Positions 10,298-18,159 of a stretch of 64,000 nucleotides of DNA are shown here, piece after piece (the first letter of the stretch is position 1; each line of letters opens with the position of its first letter). Origin of the DNA: Sedimentibacter hydroxybenzoicus DSM 7310 (GTDB lineage: Bacteria; Bacillota; Clostridia; Tissierellales; Sedimentibacteraceae); assembly GCF_013403245.1 (NCBI RefSeq), contig NZ_JACBNQ010000001.1:372001-436000 (forward strand). The letters are read 5' to 3'. The notes below the pieces were generated by a model, which worked only from the letters and a program-made list of their open reading frames with translations, made no database searches and was not told the DNA's origin. Both the position numbers and the translations under genes were made by a program.

Positions 10298-11023
10298 ATG
10301 ATGACAGAATTTCAAAACATTATATCCAGTAATGATAACATCGTTTTTTTTGGAGGCGCAGGCGTTTCAACAGAAAGCGGAATTCCCGATTTCAGGAGTG
10401 TTGACGGTTTATATAATGAAAAATATAAATACCCTCCGGAAACAATAATTTCACATAGCTTTTTTATGAGACAGACTGAGGAATTTTACGATTTTTATTT
10501 AAATAAAATGATATTTTTAAATGCAAAACCTAACATGGCACATATCAAACTTGCGCAAATGGAATCTACAGGCAAACTTAAAGCCGTCATCACCCAAAAC
10601 ATTGACGGTTTACATCAAGCTGCAGGAAGTAAAAATGTTTTAGAATTACATGGGTCGGTTCATAGGAATTATTGTATGGAATGCGGCAAATTTTACAATG
10701 TAGATTATATAGTAAATTATATTGAAAATAACGGAGGTATCCCTAAGTGCACATGCAGCGGAATTATTAAACCGGATGTAGTGTTGTATGGAGAGGGTCT
10801 TGATGAAGAAGTAATAGAAAAATCCATTAGCTATATAAAAAGTGCGGATGTTCTTATTATCGGAGGAACATCGCTCGTTGTTTATCCTGCTGCAGGACTT
10901 ATAAATTATTTCAATGGAAATAAATTAATATTGATTAATAAATCCTTTACATCAATGGACAGCATAGCTGACTTGGTCATAAATGATAGCATTGGTAAGG
11001 TTTTTAAAAATATAAAGCTTTAG
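10298..11023 (+). CDS. cobB: Sir2-family NAD-dependent protein deacylase
   Basis: 241 residues from the ATG at 10298, which has AAAGGAGC upstream; the open frame extends further but lacks a better ribosome site. The sirtuin motifs are complete: GAGVSTESGIPDFRS for NAD binding, TQNIDGLHQAAGS, catalytic His in ELHGSVHR, and a zinc site of two Cys pairs (CMEC and CTC). It removes acyl groups from lysines using NAD+. The GNAT acetyltransferase gene starts 15 bases after the stop, so deacylase and acetyltransferase may be co-expressed. Confidence 0.93.
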   Translation: MMTEFQNIISSNDNIVFFGGAGVSTESGIPDFRSVDGLYNEKYKYPPETIISHSFFMRQTEEFYDFYLNKMIFLNAKPNMAHIKLAQMESTGKLKAVITQNIDGLHQAAGSKNVLELHGSVHRNYCMECGKFYNVDYIVNYIENNGGIPKCTCSGIIKPDVVLYGEGLDEEVIEKSISYIKSADVLIIGGTSLVVYPAAGLINYFNGNKLILINKSFTSMDSIADLVINDSIGKVFKNIKL

Positions 11024-11038
11024 AAATGGAGGATACTT

Positions 11039-11539
11039 ATGAACATAATAATCAGGGAAAGAGTTATCGATGATGTAAATGAATTTTACGAATTTTTAAA
11101 AAAGCTGGAACGTGAAGCCAAGTTCATATTTTTTGAATGCGGAGAAAGAAAAGTAAACAAAAAAGTAATAGCACAAAACATAGAAAAAGCAATAAAAAAT
11201 GGTGATATATGTTATGTTGTTACAGATAATAATAAGATAATAGGTTATGTTATTGCAATAAAAGGTCACTCCTCAAGCAATAATCATATAGCAACAATAA
11301 TGTCAGGATTATTGAATGAATACAGTAATCAGGGAATTGGTTATTCGTTATACCAAAATGTTATTAAATGGGCAAATGAATGCAATATAAAGAAGCTTGA
11401 ATTATCAGTAATTACCGACAATAAAGTAGCTATTTATTTATACAGAAAATTTGGATTTGAAATTGAAGGAACAAGAAAAATGGCTGCGCTGATTGACGGC
11501 AAATACTATGATGAGTATTATATGGCTAAAATATTATAA
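11039..11539 (+). CDS. GNAT family N-acetyltransferase (paralogue of 62441)
   Basis: 166 residues with a GNAT core: the acetyl-CoA-binding segment is in GLLNEYSNQGIGYSLYQNV, followed by LELSVITDNKVAIYLYRKFGF, the usual ribosomal-protein-acetyltransferase-like C-terminal motif. The ribosome site is TGGAGG. It resembles the protein at 62441-62944 along its full length, including the shared start (RE-DVNEFxEFL) and ending (YYDEYYMAKIL). The substrate is unknown. Confidence 0.88.
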   Translation: MNIIIRERVIDDVNEFYEFLKKLEREAKFIFFECGERKVNKKVIAQNIEKAIKNGDICYVVTDNNKIIGYVIAIKGHSSSNNHIATIMSGLLNEYSNQGIGYSLYQNVIKWANECNIKKLELSVITDNKVAIYLYRKFGFEIEGTRKMAALIDGKYYDEYYMAKIL

Positions 11540-11544
11540 AAAAC

Positions 11545-11583
11545 CCCGCCGGATTCATTTTATTGAAGGCGGGATTTTTTTTT
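11545..11583 (+). terminator. Rho-independent terminator
   Basis: CCCGCC and GGCGGG arms around a 17-base loop, followed by a run of T. It follows the acetyltransferase gene closely. Confidence 0.88.
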
Positions 11584-11690
11584 ACTTACAATATGGGCAA
11601 CCGATACTAAATAGGAAGATTTGGGTCATCTGCTTTCACTTACAGCATAAGCGACTGACACCAAATCAGAGATTTGGGTCATCTGCTTAA
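11581..11690 (+). repeat. Two tandem copies of the ~55-bp hairpin repeat (family 2)
   Basis: A degenerate copy (11581-11633) is followed by a good one (11634-11690) containing ACAGCATAAGCGACTGACAC and GATTTGGGTCATCTGCTTA. The core CCAAATC/GATTTGG forms a stem. The array ends a few bases before the kynureninase stop codon. Confidence 0.8.
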
Positions 11691-11692
11691 AC

Positions 11693-12973
11693 TTATGCAA
11701 CAATTCCTCTGTTGCTGTCAAAGTTTTCATATTCTTTATTATCCATGATTTTCATTATTCTTTCAACCATTTCATATACATCCTCAAAAGAAGTATATAA
11801 AGCAATAGGTGCTAATCTGATGATGTTAGGAAATCTGAAATCCGGGACTATTTTATTTTCCTTCATTGCCTTTGTGATTCTTATTGCATCATCATGCTCT
11901 AAAGCAACGTGTCCTCCTCTTCTTTCGTCAATCGTAGGATTGGAGTAGCTGAATCCGTATTTTTTTAATTTTGTATCTATTAAATACATCAAATAAGCCG
12001 TCAGCGTTAAGGATTTCTTTCTTACATTGTTTATTCCGGCCTCTTCAAACAATTTTAAGCTTCCCTCTATGGGAGCCATGCTGAGAATAGATTGAGTTCC
12101 TGTCTGCCATCCTCCTGCATATCTGGCATGTTCAAATTCCTGATTTAAATCAAACTGAGTTTCCTTGTTATTACCCTGCCATCCTGCAAGTCCGGGTTCC
12201 ATATCAAAATGCTTTTTATTTATATATAAGCCGGCAATTGATCCCGGTCCGCCGTTCAAATATTTATAAGTGCACCAAACAGCGAAGTCACAGTCAATAT
12301 CCTTGAAATCGTGAGGCACGCTTCCTATTGAATGACATAAGTCAAAGCCGATATAAATACCCTTTTCGTGAGCAGCCTTTGTCAGTTTTTTCATATCAGG
12401 CAATTGAGAGCTTCTGTACAATGCTGAAGGTAACAGTACTAGGCATACGTCATCTGTCATAGCTTCTATTACATCATCCTCATATATGAAATTACCGTCT
12501 CTGCTTTTAACTACCTTCAGGCATTCATCCGGATTGTAACCGTGAAGCTTAATCTGGCTGTATACGGCATATTTATCTGTCGGAAAATTTATATCATCCA
12601 TGATTATTTTATTTCTGCTTGCTGTCGGATGATAAAAGGTTGCAATTGCCTGGTGTATGTTTATTGTCGTACTTGCGCATAGGGTAACTTCTTCCGCATC
12701 CGCATTAATCAAAGGCGCCATCATTGAACCAAGCTTATCCTGGTATAAAAAGTAATTTGCATTTTCATCGGTCCAGATGTCAATACCGTAAGTTTTCCAA
12801 TCTTCCAATGCTTTATAAACATACTTTTCAGCATCCTTTGAACATAATCCTAAAGAATTACCATCCATATAGAGTACATCTTTTCGGATATAAAATCTTT
12901 CCTTAAAATTTTTGAGTTCATCATTGAAATCCATTTGTCTGGCAAAATCTAAGCCATCATTAAAATTGTACAT
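11693..12973 (-). CDS. kynU: Kynureninase
   Basis: 426 residues, typical length. This PLP enzyme cleaves kynurenine to anthranilate and alanine. Visible family features are YMDGNSLGL near the N-terminus, the active-site region CTYKYLNGGPGS carrying the PLP lysine, and AGWQGNNKETQFDL. The ribosome site is AAGGGTGG. It is transcribed divergently from a MerR-XRE-cupin regulator 138 bases away, the most likely controller. No other kynurenine-pathway gene is in the window; the oxygen-dependent first step would not fit an anaerobe, so the substrate is probably imported. Confidence 0.92.
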   Translation of the reverse strand: MYNFNDGLDFARQMDFNDELKNFKERFYIRKDVLYMDGNSLGLCSKDAEKYVYKALEDWKTYGIDIWTDENANYFLYQDKLGSMMAPLINADAEEVTLCASTTINIHQAIATFYHPTASRNKIIMDDINFPTDKYAVYSQIKLHGYNPDECLKVVKSRDGNFIYEDDVIEAMTDDVCLVLLPSALYRSSQLPDMKKLTKAAHEKGIYIGFDLCHSIGSVPHDFKDIDCDFAVWCTYKYLNGGPGSIAGLYINKKHFDMEPGLAGWQGNNKETQFDLNQEFEHARYAGGWQTGTQSILSMAPIEGSLKLFEEAGINNVRKKSLTLTAYLMYLIDTKLKKYGFSYSNPTIDERRGGHVALEHDDAIRITKAMKENKIVPDFRFPNIIRLAPIALYTSFEDVYEMVERIMKIMDNKEYENFDSNRGIVA

Positions 12974-13038
12974 AACGCACCACCCTTATTTTTTTAACAT
13001 TAAAATCAGTTTACAATGTTATGCAATTAATATATAAT

Positions 13039-13055
13039 AAAGATAGCATATCTTT
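13039..13055. promoter_or_regulatory. Candidate operator between kynU and its divergent regulator
   Basis: AAAGATAGCATATCTTT is a perfect 7-3-7 inverted repeat in the 138-bp divergent intergenic region. It is a plausible site for the adjacent regulator; no binding evidence. Confidence 0.4.
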
Positions 13056-13111
13056 CTTAATATGTCAATACTATTTTACAAGGATATGCAAAAACTTTTG
13101 CGAGGAAGAAT

Positions 13112-13939
13112 ATGAACGATTTAACTAATGGCAGTAACGAAGAAATTGTTTTTAATATAAGTGATGTGGCAAAAATAGTAGGGGTTGTTCCTGCTACGGT
13201 CAGAAATTGGGAAAAAGCAGGATTGATTCAGCCAAAAAGAAAGGGCAACAATTACAGGGTGTATAATTTCAATGATATTGAGATACTGAAAAAAATAAAA
13301 GAATATGCCGATGAGAAAAATATGAGCTTATCATTAATTAAGCAGTTGTTGTCAAAGGATGTTTCATACAGTAAAGAAAAATCAGTATACGACAAGGAAT
13401 TTTACCATGCTAAATTAAAAAAATACAGAGAAGATGAAGGCTATACCTTAGAAGAGGTAAGCGGTGCGGTTGGTATTTCTCCATCGTATTTAAGCCGTAT
13501 AGAGAACGGAAAAACAGGTGTAACATATGAAATACTTGACAAGTTGGCAGCCTTTTACGGTGAGAGCACACTTAGGTTTTTTGATGTAAAAAACAACGAA
13601 GAAAGTGAAGTAATCAGAAAGGGTAAAGGAAAAATATTGTTAACAGGACTGCAGGGTGTTACAATAGAGTCATTAATTAATTCGGATAACGGCTCTATTG
13701 AATCGGTGAAATTTATTGTAAAACCGCATTGTGGTGACTTTAAATCTCACAACCATCACAGCGGTGAAGAATTTATACATGTATTAAAAGGAAAGCTTAC
13801 AGTAACATTGGATAATACGACGGAATTTATAATAGAAGAAGGTGACAGCATTCATTTTAAATCAAACAGAATGCACAAATGGCACAATCCGTCTGATGAT
13901 GTTGTTGAAATACTATGGGTACATTCGTACATAGGATGA
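13112..13939 (+). CDS. MerR-HTH / XRE-HTH / cupin three-domain regulator
   Basis: 275 residues. Residues ~12-80 are a MerR-type winged helix (ISDVAKIVGVVPATVRNWEK, AGLIQPKRKGNNYRVY). Residues ~90-150 are a Cro/XRE helix-turn-helix (YTLEEVSGAVGISPSYLSRI, ENGKTG). The C-terminal ~80 residues are a cupin beta-barrel with metal/ligand-type residues (HNHHSGEEFIHVLKGKL, later MHKWHN). XRE-cupin regulators are common; carrying a MerR domain in front is unusual. Divergence from kynureninase suggests it senses kynurenine, anthranilate or a related compound. The last codons (ATA GGA TGA) fall inside a repeat element, so the natural C-terminus may have been altered. Confidence 0.88.
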   Translation: MNDLTNGSNEEIVFNISDVAKIVGVVPATVRNWEKAGLIQPKRKGNNYRVYNFNDIEILKKIKEYADEKNMSLSLIKQLLSKDVSYSKEKSVYDKEFYHAKLKKYREDEGYTLEEVSGAVGISPSYLSRIENGKTGVTYEILDKLAAFYGESTLRFFDVKNNEESEVIRKGKGKILLTGLQGVTIESLINSDNGSIESVKFIVKPHCGDFKSHNHHSGEEFIHVLKGKLTVTLDNTTEFIIEEGDSIHFKSNRMHKWHNPSDDVVEILWVHSYIG

Positions 13940-14051
13940 TGAAAAAGCCCCCGCGTCGTTGCCGTTCATCCGGTCAATCCTCACGTATGTCTAATACGCT
14001 GCGGTTGCCCGGCTTCCGGCGCCTTGCAGGATGAACTTTTTCAAAAGCCTG
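13932..14051 (+). repeat. MITE-like repeat, copy C
   Basis: A copy of the 122-bp family with a degenerate left end (TAGGATGATGAAAAAG against CAGGCTGCTGAAAAAG). It overlaps the last two codons and the stop of the regulator gene and ends at AAAAGCCTG, 26 bases before the nitroreductase start. Confidence 0.8.
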
Positions 14052-14077
14052 TTAAAAATCTATAGGAGGAAATAAAT

Positions 14078-14593
14078 ATGTTGGAAATTATTAAGAGCAG
14101 AAGGTCAATAAGAAAATTCAAAGAAGAAAAACTACCGAAGGAAATCATAGTAGAAATACTCAAAGCAGGACTGCTGGCACCTACCTCTAAAAATAAAAAA
14201 CCGGTGGAATTTGTAGTGGTGGAAGACAAAGAAACTATAGTCAAATTAAAGGAATGTAAAAATAAAGGTGGAGATGGTCTGACTACGGCAGCATGTGCCA
14301 TAGTTGTTGCTTGTGACTGTGATAAAAGCGATGTGTGGGTGGAAGATTCATCCATTGCTGCATCATATATGCAGCTGCAAATAGAAGAGCTTGGATTAGG
14401 CTCTGTCTGGATACAGATGAGGAAGAGATTTAATGATAATGGAGATGCTGAAAATCAAGTGCGGAACATTTTAAACATTCCTGACTGTTACGGAATTGTA
14501 TGTATTTTGGCAATAGGCTATAAAAATGATGATATGAGACCATATGATGAAAATGACATTGATGTATCAAAGGTTCATTACGAAAAATATTAA
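14078..14593 (+). CDS. Nitroreductase-family flavoprotein
   Basis: 171 residues. The N-terminus (IKSRRSIRKFKEE) holds the FMN phosphate-binding Ser/Arg motif, followed by LAPTSKNKKPVEFVVV and SIAASYMQLQIEELGLGSVWI, all characteristic of NAD(P)H-dependent nitroreductases. The physiological substrate is unknown. The ribosome site is AGGAGG. It is followed after 14 bases by the acetate-kinase-like gene, so it probably heads a unit reaching to 17189. Confidence 0.88.
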   Translation: MLEIIKSRRSIRKFKEEKLPKEIIVEILKAGLLAPTSKNKKPVEFVVVEDKETIVKLKECKNKGGDGLTTAACAIVVACDCDKSDVWVEDSSIAASYMQLQIEELGLGSVWIQMRKRFNDNGDAENQVRNILNIPDCYGIVCILAIGYKNDDMRPYDENDIDVSKVHYEKY

Positions 14594-14607
14594 TCAACGG
14601 AGGGTTT

Positions 14608-15798
14608 ATGAAAGTATTAATACTTAATTGCGGCAGTTCATCAATTAAATTTCAGATAGCTGATATGCCTGAATATGATGTTTTAGTAAGTGGAAGCGTT
14701 GAAAGAATAGGATATAATGATGCCGAATTCAAATACACAGTTAAAGAAAACAAACAAACCTTGGTTACTCCTGTTCTAAACCATGAGCAGGGTATTAATT
14801 TAATTCTTGAAACTATTTTTAATGATAAAGTTGCTGGGATAGGAACCGACGATATTAATGCCATAGGGCACAGGGTTGTTCAAGGCGGAGATAAACAAAA
14901 CATATCAGTAATGGTTGATGATAATGTAATTAATTATATAGAAAGTATAAAGGATTTAGCACCTTTACATAATCCAAATCATTTAGCGGGAATTTATGCC
15001 TGTAAAAAGCTTCTTACCGGTGTGCCTCAGGTGGTTGCTTTTGATAATGGGTTTCATATGACTTTACCTCAATCAGCATATACCTATGGAATTCCTTATG
15101 AATATTATGAAAAATATCGTATAAGAAGATATGGCTTTCACGGTATAGCTTTCAGAAGCATGGCAGAAGAAGCTGAAAAAATATTGAATGCTTCATACAA
15201 AAATTATAAAATTGTTAACATGATGCTTGGAAGCGGTACAACGGCGAATGCTTTGAAATACGGAGAATCGGTAGAAGTATCAACAGGATTTACCCCACAC
15301 GAAGGATTGATACAGTCAACAAGGGCAGGAGACATTGACGCTGCCGCAATACTTTATTTAATGAAAAAAGAGAACTTAACAATAGAACAGGCAGATGAAA
15401 TAATTAATAAGAAAAGCGGGTGGAAAGGACTTTCCGGTATCAGCAATGATATGAGAGAAATTTATAATGCGGCTGAGAATGGAAACGATAGGGCAAGGCT
15501 TACTATAGATGCAGTTTGTCACAGGTTTAAAAAATATATCGGTGCATACAGTGCAATAATGGAAGGCATTGATGTTCTGATATTTTCGGGAGGAGTAGGG
15601 CAGAATGCAAGCTATATAAGAGAAAAAGTCTGCAGTGGATTAAATTATATGGGAATTGAAATTGATGCTGATAAAAACTCTGAATTAAAAGGAGCGGGAA
15701 CTATCAGCTCTGATAATTCAAGAGTAAAAATAGCAGTTGTCGAAGCAAACGAAGAAAAAATAATTGCAGCCGATACATATAATTTGTGCAAGGAGTGA
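14608..15798 (+). CDS. Acetate-kinase family protein with divergent active site
   Basis: 396 residues, normal for AckA, with the acetokinase start (LILNCGSSSIKFQ), LAPLHNP, an Asp (D146) in the FDNGFH segment, RRYGFHG, and the Arg of STRAGDID. The motif usually written HLGNG reads MLGSG, so the active-site His (H180 of the archaeal enzyme) is Met206. TGFTPHEG replaces the usual GFTPLEG. It may be a kinase for another acid, or impaired. Its stop lies five bases before the MEMO-AMMECR1 start, so translation is probably coupled. No pta lies beside it; a phosphate butyryltransferase is 27 kb away. Confidence 0.85.
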   Translation: MKVLILNCGSSSIKFQIADMPEYDVLVSGSVERIGYNDAEFKYTVKENKQTLVTPVLNHEQGINLILETIFNDKVAGIGTDDINAIGHRVVQGGDKQNISVMVDDNVINYIESIKDLAPLHNPNHLAGIYACKKLLTGVPQVVAFDNGFHMTLPQSAYTYGIPYEYYEKYRIRRYGFHGIAFRSMAEEAEKILNASYKNYKIVNMMLGSGTTANALKYGESVEVSTGFTPHEGLIQSTRAGDIDAAAILYLMKKENLTIEQADEIINKKSGWKGLSGISNDMREIYNAAENGNDRARLTIDAVCHRFKKYIGAYSAIMEGIDVLIFSGGVGQNASYIREKVCSGLNYMGIEIDADKNSELKGAGTISSDNSRVKIAVVEANEEKIIAADTYNLCKE

Positions 15799-15803
15799 TT
15801 TTA

Positions 15804-17189
15804 TTGTCTATAAAAAATACTTTTATAGTTCCTCACCCACCATTGATTGTTCCGAAGGTCGGAAGAGGACAGGAAATAAAAATCGAAGAAACAGTAAAAG
15901 CTTATGATAAGATAGCCAAGAAAATAGCTGAATTAAGACCTGATACGATTGTTGTGGCTACTCCGCATTCAATCATGTACTCCGACTACATACATATATC
16001 ACCGGGAAAGGGAGCAAAGGGTGATTTCGGAGAATTTGGCGAACCGGATGTTAAATATGAGGTAGATTATGATACGGAATTTGTGCATAAGCTATCGGAG
16101 CTGGCTGAACGGCAGGATATACCTGCGGGAACGTTGGGTGAAAGAAAAAAATCATTAGATCATGGCACTATGGTACCTTTATATTTCATCAACAAGCATT
16201 ATACCGGCTATAAATTAGTACGTATAGGTATTTCAGGGCTGTCACCCATAGAACATTACGATTTTGGCAGATGCATTGCAGATGCGGCAGAGGAACTTAA
16301 CAGGAATGTTGTTTTTATTGCAAGCGGTGATTTGTCTCACATGCTTAAAGATGAAGGACCCTACGGATATTCGGATGAGGGACCTGCATTTGATAAAGAA
16401 GTTACCGAAGCCATGAGCAATGGTGATTTTATGCGTTTTCTAACATTCGACGAAGAATTTTGCGAAGCCGCAGCCGAATGCGGACTACGTTCCTTCATAA
16501 TGATGGCAGGAGCCCTGGATGGTAAGGCTGTTAACTCTCAGCTTTTGTCATACGAAGGCCCTTACGGTGTGGGCTATGCAGTCGCATCCTTTGAGGTTAC
16601 TGGAAATGATGAAAACAGGTGCTTCGGTAAGCTATACAGTATGGAAGAGGAAAAATGGTTAAGACTGCTGAGGGAAAATGAAGATGAATACGTTCGTCTG
16701 GCAAGAAGCACACTTGAAAGCTTTGTGCTTTATAAGGATAAAATTAAACGACCGGATGATTTGCCGGCAGAAATGCTTGACAACAAAGCAGGTGTGTTCG
16801 TCTCACTGAAGATGGACGGACAGCTCAGAGGATGCATAGGAACTGTTTCTTCCACAACTGAATGCATAGCGGATGAAATCATACAAAATGCCATAAGTGC
16901 AGGCTTGGAGGACCCTCGATTCAATCCGGTGACAGTAAAAGAGCTGAAAAAAATACAATATTCGGTAGATGTTTTAAAGGATGCAGAACCAATCGAATCC
17001 ATAGTCCGGCTCGATACAAAAAAATACGGTGTAATAGTAAGAAAGGGAAGAAGAAGCGGTCTGCTCTTACCAAATCTTGAAGGTGTGGATACTCCCGAAG
17101 AGCAGGTAGGCATCGCTTTAAAAAAGGCAGGAATCAAACCAGATGAAGATTATACCATGGAGAGGTTTGAAGTTGTAAGGCATAATTGA
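15804..17189 (+). CDS. MEMO1 (LigB-like) - AMMECR1 fusion protein
   Basis: 461 residues from the TTG at 15804, chosen because AAGGAGTG lies just upstream. Residues ~1-270 resemble class III extradiol dioxygenases/MEMO1 (VPHPPLIVP, TPHSIMYSDYIHI, ASGDLSHML). Residues ~285-461 are AMMECR1, with the hallmark LRGCIG and LEDPRFNPV. These are proteins B and A of the AmmeMemoRadiSam system, here in one chain. The third component, a radical SAM protein, is not adjacent; the one at 27372 belongs to another family. The biochemical function of the bacterial system is not established. Confidence 0.9.
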   Translation: MSIKNTFIVPHPPLIVPKVGRGQEIKIEETVKAYDKIAKKIAELRPDTIVVATPHSIMYSDYIHISPGKGAKGDFGEFGEPDVKYEVDYDTEFVHKLSELAERQDIPAGTLGERKKSLDHGTMVPLYFINKHYTGYKLVRIGISGLSPIEHYDFGRCIADAAEELNRNVVFIASGDLSHMLKDEGPYGYSDEGPAFDKEVTEAMSNGDFMRFLTFDEEFCEAAAECGLRSFIMMAGALDGKAVNSQLLSYEGPYGVGYAVASFEVTGNDENRCFGKLYSMEEEKWLRLLRENEDEYVRLARSTLESFVLYKDKIKRPDDLPAEMLDNKAGVFVSLKMDGQLRGCIGTVSSTTECIADEIIQNAISAGLEDPRFNPVTVKELKKIQYSVDVLKDAEPIESIVRLDTKKYGVIVRKGRRSGLLLPNLEGVDTPEEQVGIALKKAGIKPDEDYTMERFEVVRHN

Positions 17190-17278
17190 AGAAAAAAGTT
17201 TAACATTCTTAATTAGGGTATAATAAAGTTATACTTATTAACAACTTATTGGATATTAATGAGAAAGGAGATTTATAC

Positions 17279-18046
17279 ATGTCAGATTTATTTAGTTTAA
17301 AAGGAAAGGTTGCTCTTGTAACGGGAGCATCATCAGGGTTAGGTGTACAATTTGCGACAGCGCTTGCAAGAGAAGGTGCTGATGTTGCCATAGTTGCAAG
17401 GAGAGTGGAAAGGCTGAATGACGTAAAGTCTGAGCTGGAAAAGCTCGGAGTCAGAGTTCTTTCCGTTCAATGTGACGTAACGGATGTGGAGCAGGTGAAG
17501 AAAGCTGTTGAAAATGTTAAGGAGCACTTTGGGAGAATTGATATACTTGTCAATAACGCCGGAGTAGGATTTGCGGAGCCTGCCGAGCTGCAAACTGACG
17601 AACAATGGAATAAAATGATCGGACTCAACCTGAATGCTGTTTATTTCGTAGCCAGAGAAGTGGGTAAGATAATGGTTGAGCAAAAATACGGCAAAATAAT
17701 AAACATAGGTTCAATTCACAGCACGGTTGCAATGAATGCCTTCCCCGTATCGGCATACATGACGGCAAAGGGCGGAGTTATGGCTATGAGCAAGGCACTG
17801 GCGGTTGAGTGGGCAAAATACAACATTACCGTAAATACAATAGGGCCTTCATATTTTGAGAGTGAGATGACATCGGCGATTGTATCCGACCCAACATTTG
17901 AGCCGGTATTAAAAGCTTATTGCCCCATGGGCAGAGTAGGTAAAAAAGGAGAGCTTGACGGAGCAGTAGTGTACTTTGCTTCCGATGCATCAAGCTTTAC
18001 GACAGGTCAATACCTTGCGGTAGACGGAGGGTGGACAGCAATTTAG
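17279..18046 (+). CDS. SDR family NAD(P)-dependent oxidoreductase
   Basis: 255 residues from the ATG at 17279, with AAAGGAG eight bases upstream. A classical short-chain dehydrogenase: VTGASSGLG cofactor motif, NNAGVG, catalytic Ser in GSIHS and the YMTAK catalytic pair, ending VDGGWTAI. Closest in style to gluconate 5-dehydrogenase or 3-oxoacyl reductases; substrate undetermined. Ninety bases separate it from the fusion gene upstream and a strong terminator follows, so it is probably its own unit. Confidence 0.9.
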   Translation: MSDLFSLKGKVALVTGASSGLGVQFATALAREGADVAIVARRVERLNDVKSELEKLGVRVLSVQCDVTDVEQVKKAVENVKEHFGRIDILVNNAGVGFAEPAELQTDEQWNKMIGLNLNAVYFVAREVGKIMVEQKYGKIINIGSIHSTVAMNAFPVSAYMTAKGGVMAMSKALAVEWAKYNITVNTIGPSYFESEMTSAIVSDPTFEPVLKAYCPMGRVGKKGELDGAVVYFASDASSFTTGQYLAVDGGWTAI

Positions 18047-18050
18047 CGAT

Positions 18051-18098
18051 AAATGTTAAAGAAAAAAAGCACCTAGGTGCTTTTTTTCTTTAACATTT
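18051..18098. terminator. Perfect 48-bp palindrome, bidirectional terminator
   Basis: Two 24-base arms are exactly complementary with no spacer, centred on CACCTAGGTG and flanked by A and T runs, so it can terminate from either side. It lies directly after the SDR gene. Confidence 0.88.
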
Positions 18099-18159
18099 AT
18101 GCTATAATATAGTATAAGTAATAATCAGTTAATGGAGAATTCTAATTAAGGAGTGTGCC

